Below, piece by piece: positions 32,238 through 39,993 of a stretch of 43,135 nucleotides of DNA. The translations under genes and the position numbers were made by a program. Below the pieces are notes generated by a model. The model had not been told where the DNA came from, searched no databases, and was given only the letters and a program-made list of their open reading frames with translations. Position 1 is the stretch's first letter; the number at the start of each line of letters is the position of its first letter. This DNA is from Streptomyces alanosinicus (GTDB lineage Bacteria; Actinomycetota; Actinomycetes; Streptomycetales; Streptomycetaceae), in the NCBI RefSeq assembly GCF_014650595.1, contig NZ_BMVG01000054.1:1-43135 (forward strand), written 5' to 3'.

Positions 32238-33914
32238 TCAGGCTGCGGTGGCCAGTCCCGGCAGCAGGTGGGCCGCGCGGCCGGTTGTGAGGTCGACGTG
32301 CTCGATCCACCCTGAGGGCAGGGTGAGGACGTGGCGGCGCAGACGGCAGCCGGTGGTGCGCATCACCGGCGAGAGGTGGCAGGGGTCCAGTTCCTCGACG
32401 AGGAGGCTCGGTGAGGTGGTCGCGGGGTTCTTCAGTCCCGCCACGCTGATGGGGAGGTGTCCGGCCCGGCTGAGGGGCAGCGGGGTGATGCGCCAGATCG
32501 GTCCGCGCACGGTGGATAGGCTTACCTGCCCGAAGCCGCGCTCCTCGCGTGGGGTCATCGGCTCGCCGTCGGTCGCGGCGAGGCCGCGCAGCAGGGCCTT
32601 GGCGCGGCCCTGGTTGACGATCTGCCCGGTGTCGATGGTGAAGCGGCGGCTGAAGAACGTGCTGGGCGGGTAGCCGGCCCGCTCCAGGGCGCTTGCGTAT
32701 GCGGCTACCTGCGGGTGGACGCTGGTGCGCAGGTGCTCTGCGGCGGTCGCGTCCGTCTCCTTCAGGGCCTGCGCCTCGTCCAGGAGCGCGGCGAGGACGG
32801 CGTCGACATCGTGGCCGGTCGCGTCGTGGAACTCCGCGCGCCGCTCAAGGCCGTGGGCCTGTTTGTGGGCGAGGAGGGTGTTCAGGAACCAGCGGGTGGC
32901 GTCGGTGTACCCGGCGGCCTTGCGTAGGGCGGTCTTCGGGTAGAGGTGCAGGGCGGTGAAGGTGCCGTCCGGGTGGAAGTCGGGGTCGGCCGCGTAGTAG
33001 GGGCCGTCGGCGTTAGCGAAGCGGTGCACGCGCACCCACTCGCTGCGGTGCGGCACGGCCAGGGTGCCGGCGAGCGCCGTGCGGACCGTTTCGGCGGTGG
33101 GCGCGACGTGATCGGAGACGACGTGCAAGAACACGGTGCCGGGGCGGGAGAAGACCGGCTGGGTGTGCTCGTCCAGGCGCTCGATGACGGTCTCGGGCAG
33201 TACCTCGCCGCCCTGCTCCCGGGCGATGAGCAGGTGCGGACCGCAGGCCAGCACTCGGCGGCCGTCCACGGTGGTGTCGGTCAGCTCGCTGAGCCCGAGC
33301 AGCGGGGCGAAGCGCAGTTCGCACGCCGCGCTCGCGGCGCCGTGGCCGAGGTGGTCCAGCAGCGGCCGGTAGACCCGCAGCGCGGCGGCGAGGTCCTCGA
33401 CGTACGCGGCCCGTGACATGCCCGGTCCGCGGTCGGCGAAGCCCCAGGTGTAGGGGGTGACGGAGAAGCGGATGCCGTCGAAGACGTCTCCGAAGTCGGC
33501 GACCAGCCGCTGGTGCATGGCCGTCAGCTGCGGTGAGCGGGCGGAGAAGCCGACCGTGGACACCCTCAGCCGCACTCCGAGCCGTTCGCGGGCGAGGGCG
33601 GCGTAGGCGTCGAGGTGGGGGTAGGAGCCGATGTCGTTGTCCAGGTACGGGAAGACCACGCGCGGGCGGTGGATGCGTCCGGAGGCGACGGCCAGGCCCC
33701 GCTGGTCGGCGGTGTCCGCGAGGGCGGTGAGCAGCCCGGTCAGTCCGTCCTCGGTGAGCTGCCACACGTCCCGTCCGGCGCCCTGGGAGCAGAACGCGCA
33801 GCGGTTGAAGCAGCCGACCGCCGGGGCGAGGTACTGCAGGCGAGTGAACGCCTCGGTGGGCAGTGCGGCGAGCTGGTCGCGCACGTCGGACACGGTCGTC
33901 ACGGTGGGGGTCAT
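32238..33914 (-). CDS. Radical SAM enzyme (element cargo)
   Basis: 558 residues from the ATG at 33914. The cluster motif is C-x3-C-x2-C in VGCFNRCAFCSQGAG near residues 34-42, followed by a TIM-barrel-like region (RVVFPYLDNDIGSYPHLDAY, LRVSTVGFSARSPQLTAMHQ, IRFSVTPYTWGFADRG). A long C-terminal part without a recognised second cluster follows. It is coupled to the ATP-grasp gene (5-nt gap). Radical SAM enzymes do difficult C-H chemistry or methylation-type reactions; with an ATP-grasp and a nucleotide-kinase-like partner, a modified small molecule or nucleotide is more likely than a large peptide, but this is inference. No precursor peptide is visible beside it. Confidence 0.85.
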   Translation of the reverse strand: MTPTVTTVSDVRDQLAALPTEAFTRLQYLAPAVGCFNRCAFCSQGAGRDVWQLTEDGLTGLLTALADTADQRGLAVASGRIHRPRVVFPYLDNDIGSYPHLDAYAALARERLGVRLRVSTVGFSARSPQLTAMHQRLVADFGDVFDGIRFSVTPYTWGFADRGPGMSRAAYVEDLAAALRVYRPLLDHLGHGAASAACELRFAPLLGLSELTDTTVDGRRVLACGPHLLIAREQGGEVLPETVIERLDEHTQPVFSRPGTVFLHVVSDHVAPTAETVRTALAGTLAVPHRSEWVRVHRFANADGPYYAADPDFHPDGTFTALHLYPKTALRKAAGYTDATRWFLNTLLAHKQAHGLERRAEFHDATGHDVDAVLAALLDEAQALKETDATAAEHLRTSVHPQVAAYASALERAGYPPSTFFSRRFTIDTGQIVNQGRAKALLRGLAATDGEPMTPREERGFGQVSLSTVRGPIWRITPLPLSRAGHLPISVAGLKNPATTSPSLLVEELDPCHLSPVMRTTGCRLRRHVLTLPSGWIEHVDLTTGRAAHLLPGLATAA

Positions 33915-33919
33915 GGCGG

Positions 33920-35413
33920 TCACCTCACGAAGGCCGAAGGGGCGGGGACAGGGACGGGAACGAGCTGGTGGCTGAGGGCGTCGATGACGCCGCGGCCGAG
34001 GCCGGACAGGTCGTGCGGTGCAGCAAATGGGGAGCCGGGGCCGGAGGTGAGTCCTTCGGCGGTGCCCAGTTCTGCGCCGGGCAGGCAGACCGTCGTCTCG
34101 TCCGGGAGCGCGGTCAGCAGGACCTCGTCGGCGTCCGCGTCGGCTTCGGCCGGGTGGGCGCCCTCGCGCAGCCACACCAGGCGGTCGCCGTTCAGCCGGT
34201 AGATGCCGGGCCCTTTCAGGCCGGTCAGCCGTGCCGGGGCGTCGCCCCGGTGGCGGAGCTTGAGGTAGAAGGGGCCGGGCCCCGGCGGCGACGCCGCGGC
34301 GATGGTGCCGGCGTTGAACTCGGCGACGTCCGGCAGCCAGTCGGCCCGGCCGCCGAGGACGACGGTGAGGTGGGCGGCGAGGAACGGCGGCAGGCCGCGC
34401 AGCTGCTGATTCGTGCCGGAGACCTCGGTGCTGCCCTGGTTACGGCAGTTGATCTCGTTGAACAGCACGCGGCCGTCGGGCGTGAGGAGGGCGTCCAGGC
34501 CGAACAGCCCCGCCATCCGGCGGGTGCGCCACAGGTGCTCGCCGATCCTCACGGCGGCCTCCACCAGGTCGGCGGCGGCTGGCCCGGGCCAGGGCCTGGA
34601 CCAGTCGTTGCCCACGCTCTTGCCAGGCCCGATCCCGGCTTCGCTGACGCCGACGGCCTTGTGGGAGGGCCGGTCGACATACACGGCGATCCCGCCGGCG
34701 CCGTCGGGCACGGACAGCACGGTGGTGTTCGACGACCAGCCATCCACGAACGCGGCCACCTTGTACGGGCCCGTCATCGCGGCGGCCCGCCGAAGGTCCG
34801 CGTCGGTGTCGACGAAGACGGTGCCCCGGCCGCCGGAGTCGGCGCCCGCCTGCACCACCAGGCGGTCGGCGCCGACCGCCCGCCGCAGCTCGAACAGCCC
34901 GGGAAGACGGCCGTCGACGCGGACGCACGGGATACGTACCCTGTCCGGCACCCCGGCGTCCTTCAGTAACTGGTCGAAGGACGCCTTGTCCTCCACCGTC
35001 CGGCACAGTCGCCCGTCGACCGCCGCGACGGTGCCGGACGGCCCGGCCCACGCACGGAGCCGGCCGGTGGCGTACCAGGCGGCGATGACCGGAGGTTTCG
35101 GCAGGCCGGCCAGCAGGGCGCGCGCGTCGTTGTCGACGGCGTCCTGCCAGCCGTGCCGCTGGACGGGGCCACGCACACGAGTGCGTTCCTCGGCCGCCAG
35201 CACCGTGTGCGCCGCGGCCGCCGGCCAGGCCGGGTAGCAGCCGACCGCCACCACCGGCCGCAGAACCGGGATAGCGCCGGGGCCCGTGTAGGCGGTGCGC
35301 ATAGAGCTGGTGAACCGCTCGGCCGAGACCAGCGGGCGGCCCGCCAGGGCTGCGGCGAGCGCCCGCCCGGCCGCCTCGCTCAGCGCCGGATCAGGCACGC
35401 GCAGGGGCCTCAC
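33920..35413 (-). CDS. ATP-grasp enzyme (element cargo)
   Basis: 497 residues from a GTG overlapping the stop of the kinase-like gene (GTGA). The ATP-grasp core runs about residues 130-345: ELRRAVGADRLVVQAGADSG G-rich loop (SGGRGTVFVDT), PYKVAAFVDGWSSNTTVLSV, and the metal-binding end GRVLFNEINCRNQGSTEVSG. Family knowledge: these enzymes join a carboxylate, activated as an acylphosphate, to an amine or thiol. The N- and C-terminal parts are not recognised. A TTA codon lies at 34967-34969. It is probably the ligase of the cargo pathway. Confidence 0.87.
   Translation of the reverse strand: MRPLRVPDPALSEAAGRALAAALAGRPLVSAERFTSSMRTAYTGPGAIPVLRPVVAVGCYPAWPAAAAHTVLAAEERTRVRGPVQRHGWQDAVDNDARALLAGLPKPPVIAAWYATGRLRAWAGPSGTVAAVDGRLCRTVEDKASFDQLLKDAGVPDRVRIPCVRVDGRLPGLFELRRAVGADRLVVQAGADSGGRGTVFVDTDADLRRAAAMTGPYKVAAFVDGWSSNTTVLSVPDGAGGIAVYVDRPSHKAVGVSEAGIGPGKSVGNDWSRPWPGPAAADLVEAAVRIGEHLWRTRRMAGLFGLDALLTPDGRVLFNEINCRNQGSTEVSGTNQQLRGLPPFLAAHLTVVLGGRADWLPDVAEFNAGTIAAASPPGPGPFYLKLRHRGDAPARLTGLKGPGIYRLNGDRLVWLREGAHPAEADADADEVLLTALPDETTVCLPGAELGTAEGLTSGPGSPFAAPHDLSGLGRGVIDALSHQLVPVPVPAPSAFVR
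34967..34969 (-). promoter_or_regulatory. In-frame TTA (bldA-dependent) codon in the ATP-grasp gene
   Basis: On the minus strand CAG TTA CTG encodes QLL in FDQLLKDAG, codon 149. It suggests that the cargo operon, like tfuA, may be limited by bldA tRNA. Confidence 0.7.
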
Positions 35414-36072
35414 GCGGCACGCTCCAAGCCCGCGTCGACGGGGCTCAGGACGACCGGCCCAGTACCGAGCGCGGCGTCGGCGACCATTTCGGCCATCTGC
35501 GCGGGGCTGACGGTAGAGGTGTCGAAGACGAACAGGGCACGGTGGCGGCGGCCCATGCCGCGGATGAGCATGGCGGTGAACGTCTCGGCGAACGCCGCGT
35601 CCTGGACCCCGCGGATGTCGACCGCGTCGGCCTTCTCCCGCGTGGCGAGGCGGGCCGCCCTCACCTCGGCGGGAGCGTGCAGGTAGACCGCGACGTCGAA
35701 CGGGGCGAACAGCCTGGGCCAGCGCAGGGCGAGCACGGCCGCGAGGTAGGGGCCGCCGGCCATGCCGAAGGCGGCGGTGCGGTCGGCGTACCCGTCCTGG
35801 ATCACCAGTGTGCCGTCCCGCACGGGCGGGTCGACCTTCACCAGCAGCGCGTCCAGGGCGTAACCGGCCGTCAGGAACGCGGTGGTGATGAAGGCGCTGT
35901 CGGGCTGCTTCACCAGCGGCAGCTTCTTCAGCAGCGGCCGGAGGGGGTGGTGGGCGGCGAGCATGCCGCGGTGGCGGGCCGCGGGGCGGCCACGAGCGGC
36001 GAACTCGGTGGTGAGCGCGGACACCAGGGTGGTCTTGCCGGACAGGTCCAAGCCGTCGACGAGGATACGCAA
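35410..36072 (-). CDS. Thymidylate-kinase-like P-loop protein (element cargo)
   Basis: 220 residues from a TTG at 36072, preceded by GGAGG at a 5-nt spacing; the frame is open further upstream but there is no better signal. The N-terminus RILVDGLDLSGKTTLVSALT contains a Walker A (GLDLSGKTT), the pattern of the thymidylate kinase family. Later VIQDGYADRTAAFGMAGG and VAVYLHAPAEVRAARLATRE fit the DR(Y/H) and lid regions of that family, with the usual substrate motif altered. It is the first gene of a coupled operon (kinase, ATP-grasp, radical SAM). A nucleoside monophosphate or a non-nucleotide substrate are both possible. Confidence 0.82.
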   Translation of the reverse strand: MRILVDGLDLSGKTTLVSALTTEFAARGRPAARHRGMLAAHHPLRPLLKKLPLVKQPDSAFITTAFLTAGYALDALLVKVDPPVRDGTLVIQDGYADRTAAFGMAGGPYLAAVLALRWPRLFAPFDVAVYLHAPAEVRAARLATREKADAVDIRGVQDAAFAETFTAMLIRGMGRRHRALFVFDTSTVSPAQMAEMVADAALGTGPVVLSPVDAGLERAA

Positions 36073-36172
36073 CGGGGCCTCCTTCGGCTCGCGAGAGCAG
36101 AGCACGCCGCCCGGTCGGGGTGGGCGTCCTCCACCATCCGCGCAGGTGAGAGAACCCGTGAAGGCGGCGGCC

Positions 36173-36208
36173 GTTGCTGCGGGTTGCCGTGCGGTTGCCT
36201 CCCGTTGC
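36173..36208. promoter_or_regulatory. Four helically phased GTTGC repeats, candidate operator
   Basis: GTTGC occurs at 36173, 36183, 36194 and 36204, spaced 10, 11 and 10 bp, between the divergent kinase-like (minus, from 36072) and TPR-regulator (plus, from 36289) genes. Direct repeats spaced by one helical turn are typical of regulator-binding sites near antibiotic operons. The neighbouring TPR regulator is the obvious candidate to bind, but this is untested. Confidence 0.5.
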
Positions 36209-36288
36209 CTACCAGGTGCCGGTGCCCTTCCCGGCGGGCGCGGCACGACGGGACACTGGACCGTCCGGCCTTTTCGGGGAGGCTGCCG

Positions 36289-37641
36289 ATGACGACGCCC
36301 CTTCAGCTCCACCCGCTGCACACGCTGCTGGCCCGCAACAACCTCACGGCAGCCGCGTATCTCAAGCGGGTGGCCGACCGCCACAAGGCCCTCGGCTACG
36401 GCGCGATGGCGTTCAGGAAGGAGAAACTGAGCCGCTGGACACGGGAAGGCACCACACCCGAGCGCACCGCCCAACTAGCCATCGCCAGCCTGCACCACAT
36501 CGACCTCGCCGACGTCGAACGGTTCGGCTGGCCCGACTTCCTCCTCCTCGCCCTCAACGACGACCGCATCGTTCTGGACTCCCCCTGGAGTCCGGCGGGT
36601 ACCGTGAAAGTACTGACCGACAAGGGAGGGCACGTGGACCGTCGCGGCTTCCTGATCGCCACCGCCAGCGCGCTCACGGCCTCCCTGGCCCAGTGGGCCA
36701 CCGCAGCCCCAGCCGTCGCCGTCGGCGACCGCGGACGCCGCGTCGGAACTGGGGCGGCCGACTTGTTCGACGTTCGCCTCGAAGCCTTGCGGCACCTGGA
36801 CGACACCGTCGGCGCCGGGCAGGTCTACGACGCCGCGCTCCTCGAACTCCGGCTGATCACCGACCTGCTCAAGGACGCCTCGTACTCCGAAACGACCGGC
36901 CGGCGCCTCTTCGGATGCGCGGCCGAAGCCGCGCGCCTGGCGGGATGGTGCTCCTATGACGCCGGACGGCATGCCGCCTCCGAACGGCACTTCCTCACAT
37001 CGCTGCGGGCCTCCGGCTCCGCCGCCAACCCCACCCTCGGCGCGATCACCCTCGCATTCTGGGCCAACCTGCGCTACAACGCCGGAGACCCCCAAGGAGC
37101 CCTCCACCTCATCGACGGCGCCCTGGCCGACCGGCGCAACATCACCTCACCGCGGGTAGTGGCCATGCTGCACGCCCGCGCCGCCCGCGCGCACTCCAAG
37201 GCCGGCGAGCCCACCGCCGCCTGGCACCAGGTCGACAAGGCGTTCGCCGCCTACGACACAGCGCCGCCGCCCGACGAGGACCTGCCGTCGATGTACTGGA
37301 TCAACCACGGCGAACTCCACCAGGTCGCCGCCAGCTCCGCGCTGACCCTGGGCGAGCCGAAGCGGGCGCTGGAGAACTTCACCGCAGCCCTCGACCACGC
37401 CGACCCTTACGACACCCAGCGAGAAGCCCGAGGCACCGCTATCTACCTGGCCCGCCAGGCCGAGGCCCACCTCGGCCTCGGTGAGGTTGACGCCGCCGTG
37501 GAGGTCGGACACCAGGTCATCGGGGCCATGGGCGGAGTGGACTCCGCACGCACCACCGACACCCTCACCGAACTGCGCGAAGGGCTGAGCAGCCATCAGG
37601 ACGTACCAGCGGTACGGGACTTCCTCGCATACGCGGCCTGA
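36289..37641 (+). CDS. Transcriptional regulator with TPR-like C-terminal region
   Basis: 450 residues from an ATG with GGGGAGG 6 nt upstream. The first 80 residues are helical and HTH-like (LHTLLARNNLTAAAYLKRVA, KEKLSRWTREGTTPERTAQL). They are followed by a curious VDRRGFLIATASALTASLAQ, which resembles a twin-arginine/Tat-type hydrophobic segment but lies inside the chain. About 280 residues of TPR-like helical pairs follow (for example AGEPTAAWHQVDKAFAAYDT and LGEPKRALENFTAALDHADP). Such HTH plus TPR proteins are common Streptomyces regulators of antibiotic and developmental genes. Being divergent from the kinase/ATP-grasp/radical SAM operon it probably controls it. Its 3' end overlaps the integrase-like stump tail to tail. 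Confidence 0.83.
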   Translation: MTTPLQLHPLHTLLARNNLTAAAYLKRVADRHKALGYGAMAFRKEKLSRWTREGTTPERTAQLAIASLHHIDLADVERFGWPDFLLLALNDDRIVLDSPWSPAGTVKVLTDKGGHVDRRGFLIATASALTASLAQWATAAPAVAVGDRGRRVGTGAADLFDVRLEALRHLDDTVGAGQVYDAALLELRLITDLLKDASYSETTGRRLFGCAAEAARLAGWCSYDAGRHAASERHFLTSLRASGSAANPTLGAITLAFWANLRYNAGDPQGALHLIDGALADRRNITSPRVVAMLHARAARAHSKAGEPTAAWHQVDKAFAAYDTAPPPDEDLPSMYWINHGELHQVAASSALTLGEPKRALENFTAALDHADPYDTQREARGTAIYLARQAEAHLGLGEVDAAVEVGHQVIGAMGGVDSARTTDTLTELREGLSSHQDVPAVRDFLAYAA

Positions 37642-37907
37642 CCGGGCAGACCGGCCAGGTGATCATCCAGTCGGCCGACCGCCCGCCCGTAGTCCTTCAG
37701 CGTGGTCTCGTCCAGCAACGCCGTCGACAGGTACCTGCCGTACTCGCACAGGGGCGGCACCGGCATCTGCGTCTCCTTCTCGAGGAACACCGGCGTCCCA
37801 TCCAGTACACCCCGCCGCTTCAGCAGAACAGCCACGTCCGCCGCGGAGATCACGTCACTGTCCAGGAACCTCTCCAGCAGCCCGGACTGCACGAAGGCAA
37901 GATCCAC
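37596..37907 (-). pseudogene. Integrase-like N-terminal fragment at the right end of the element
   Basis: About 103 residues from a GTG at 37907 with GGAGG 6 nt upstream. It begins VDLAFVQSGLLERFLDSDVI, then GVLDGTPVFLEKETQMPVPP and LCEYGRYLSTALLDETTLKD YGRAVGRLDDHL. This resembles the N-terminal arm-binding/SAM-like region of actinobacterial tyrosine recombinases, in which 'TLxxYGxxVxRL' helices precede the catalytic domain. The catalytic domain (R-HxxR-Y) is absent: the frame stops inside the TPR gene. Located just inside the right inverted repeat, it is probably the remnant of the element's own recombinase. Assignment rests on pattern recall only, so it is moderate. Confidence 0.5.
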
Positions 37908-37987
37908 CTTCACCCTCCACCAGGGGCCAGGGAAGAACTCCCGTCAGCTCACCTGTCTCGTACCACTACCAGCGGATCGAGACTGAA

Positions 37988-38006
37988 CCACAGATCTCAT
38001 GAGACA
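37988..38006 (-). repeat. Right inverted-repeat core of the element
   Basis: Reverse complement TGTCTCATGAGATCTGTGG matches the left core at 17 of 19 positions. The 12-mer TCTCATGAGACA at 37995-38006 is also present in direct orientation at 29147-29158 because the core is palindromic. It lies 20 nt from the right end. Confidence 0.7.
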
Positions 38007-38026
38007 GATTTGAACAGCGGAAAGGA

Positions 38027-38032
38027 GAACTG
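38027..38032. repeat. 6-bp direct repeat GAACTG, right copy
   Basis: Immediately precedes the resumption of the gpsA-like frame (GGC ACC AGC AGG ACG ATG). See the left copy at 29123-29128. Confidence 0.7.
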
Positions 38033-39193
38033 GGCACCAGCAGGACGATGAGCGAAGTCATCGCCGAGACGACGGGCGCAGGGTCCGAGCGGATCGCCGT
38101 GCTATCCGGGCCCAATCTCGCCGGGGAGATCGTCGCCCGGAATCCCGTCGCGAGCGTCGCCGCCTGCACCGACGAGAACACAGCGGCGCTCGTCCAGGCC
38201 ACCTGCCACACCCCGTACTTCCGGCCCTACACGAACACCGACGTGATCGGCTGCGAACTCGGCGGCGCCATCAAAAACGTCGTCGCATTGGCCGTCGGCG
38301 TCTTCGAGTACACCGACCGCTACACCGTCTTCCACTACGGCCGGATGCCGGACCCGATCCCCGGCAAGGGGGAGGCGACCTGCCGCATGGCCGTCTTCAA
38401 CTTCACGATGCTGGAGGAGGAGGGCGTACGGACGCACTTCCGACGGTTCATCGCCCCGAACCGGATCGAGTTCACCCTCGCCCGTCTCCCGGACCCGGCC
38501 GCCCACCCCCTCACCCCGGACTCCGGCAACTACCTGATCCCCCTCCAGGTCCTCTTCCGCAATGAGCTCCCGCCCGGAAGCTCCGTCCACCGGCGGCTGG
38601 CCGCCGGCGAACTCACCCCGGCCGACGTCGGACTCGACGCGGTCCCTGCGGTCGGCCAGAAGCTGGAGCGGCCGCTCATCGAGTACGCGACGACCCGGGA
38701 AGACGTCAACCGGTTCCTCACCCCCGGCGACGCCCAACATCTCGCCGGCCTGGACGACGAGCAGTTCCAAGCCCTGCGTGAGATCACCGTCAAGGTCAAT
38801 GCCGTGCTGACCGGGCACGCGGATAAGGTCGGGCTGAGGCACTGCGATGGCAAGGCCGAGTACCTGGTGACGAGCGATCAGGACCTGGTGCTCGCCGATA
38901 GCCCCGGCACGCCGGACGAGAGCCGCCTGATGCTGGGCGGAGTGCACTGCGGCAAGCAGGTCCTGCGGGACTGGTACGTGGGCTCCGGGAACGAGATCCC
39001 GGTCAGCAGGCTGATCGTCGACGGCGTGCCCCGCAGCCGGTGGCCGCGGCCCGCCGCGCTCCCGCCCGAGTTCCTGCCGGTGATGACAGACCTGTACCGG
39101 TCCTTGAGTGAGACCTGGACGGGTGAGCGGCGCTGGAACGCGCCGGATCTGCCGACGGCGACCCGGGCCGTCGCCGGCCTCATCGGCCGGTGA
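38033..39193 (+). pseudogene. Distal part of the split gene: GpsA middle fused in frame to a SAICAR synthetase-like protein
   Basis: Frame resumes at 38033; the first ATG is at 38048 (381 codons from there) without a clear ribosome site. Residues about 1-80 are GpsA (RIAVLSGPNLAGEIVARNPV, IGCELGGAIKNVVALAVG). Then, with no stop or frameshift, comes VFEYTDRYTVFHYGRMPDPI, the PurC/SAICAR synthetase family, continuing PGKGEATCRMAVFNFTMLEE and, further on, DKVGLRHCDGKAEYLVTSDQ to the end. The PurC-like part starts late: about 25-30 residues carrying the glycine-rich ATP loop (SVKD-type) are gone, and GpsA has lost its C-terminal substrate domain. A deletion that fused two neighbouring genes in frame explains this. 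Together with the upstream part it would have been a chimera of about 497 residues. Activity is doubtful. Confidence 0.8.
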
Positions 39194-39289
39194 CGGCGCA
39201 TCGCATCACGGCGGCCGGTGCTCGGGCATGCCCGCCTCGACACAGGTCGGGGCCGACGGCGCGACGGAACCTACGAGAACGGTGAACAG

Positions 39290-39952
39290 ATGGGCGGCTT
39301 GACCGAGGACCCGGCCTTCCGGGCGACGACCTTCGTGGTCATCGACTTCGAGACGACGACTCCCACCGGCTACCCGGCCCAACCCATCGAGGTCGCCGCG
39401 CTCGCCCTGCGCTACCAGGACGGCGGGTGGAAGGAGACCGGCCGCAGCGCGTCCCTGATCCGGCCGCCTGCGTTCGCCCCGGTGACACCAGCGGACACTG
39501 CCCAGACCGGCCTGACCGCCGAGCAGCTCCAGCAGGCCCCCGCCCCGGCCGGGGCGCTGGGGGCGCTGGACCGGCGCCTCACGGCCGGCACCCCGTACCT
39601 GCTGGTGGCCCAGCACGCGGCCACCGAGGCAGGCATCATCCACCACCAGGCCGAGCACTGCCCGACGCTGGCCCGAACCGACTTCCTCGACACGATCCCG
39701 CTGGCCAAGCACCTCATCCCGAACCTGCCGAACTACAAACTCGACACACTGCTGGCGCACTTCGGCATCCCGCAACCGCCGGACCGCCACCGGGCCTACG
39801 CCGACGTCGACGTCACCGCGAAGGTCTTCCTCCAGCTCATCAGCGCCGCCGACAACAACCCTCAGTTCGCCGACCTCGCGGCTCTGGTCAAGACCGCAGG
39901 GCGTACCGCCAAGGCCAACCGACCCGTCCAGGGCGGGCTGTTCGACGTCTGA
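39290..39952 (+). CDS. DEDD-family 3'-5' exonuclease
   Basis: 220 residues from an ATG at 39290. DEDDh exonuclease motifs: FVVIDFETTTPTGYPAQPIE (Exo I, DxE), LLVAQHAATEAGIIHHQAEH (Exo II region) and HRAYADVDVTAKVF (Exo III, H-x4-D). The fold is that of the DnaQ epsilon/RNase T family. The C-terminus ends with an Arg/Lys-poor tail, QGGLFDV. It lies about 95 nt after the PurC-like fragment and 41 nt before the DsbA-fold gene on the same strand. Its role here is unknown; stand-alone DnaQ-like proteins are common in Streptomyces. Confidence 0.88.
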   Translation: MGGLTEDPAFRATTFVVIDFETTTPTGYPAQPIEVAALALRYQDGGWKETGRSASLIRPPAFAPVTPADTAQTGLTAEQLQQAPAPAGALGALDRRLTAGTPYLLVAQHAATEAGIIHHQAEHCPTLARTDFLDTIPLAKHLIPNLPNYKLDTLLAHFGIPQPPDRHRAYADVDVTAKVFLQLISAADNNPQFADLAALVKTAGRTAKANRPVQGGLFDV

Positions 39953-39993
39953 CCGCCACACAGGCATCCATACAACCGATCCGAGAAAGGACG

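Larger units (their letters stand above)
29129..38026. mobile_element. 8.9 kb transposon-like insertion splitting the gpsA-like gene
   Basis: Support is threefold. First, the gpsA-like reading frame stops at 29128 and resumes at 38033, and removing the DNA between with one GAACTG copy restores it codon for codon to the pattern of the intact homologue. Second, 6-bp direct repeats flank the insert. Third, the two ends carry imperfect inverted repeats (19-bp core, 17 matches: TGTCTCATGAGANNTGTGG, at 29145-29163 and, reversed, 37988-38006), with further looser matches towards the tips. Cargo: an unknown small gene, a complete gpsA, a ribbon-helix-helix protein, NUDIX, radical SAM, ATP-grasp, a thymidylate-kinase-like gene and a TPR regulator. 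No complete transposase is visible; an integrase-like stump lies at the right end, so the element may be immobile or mobilised in trans. Confidence 0.78.
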
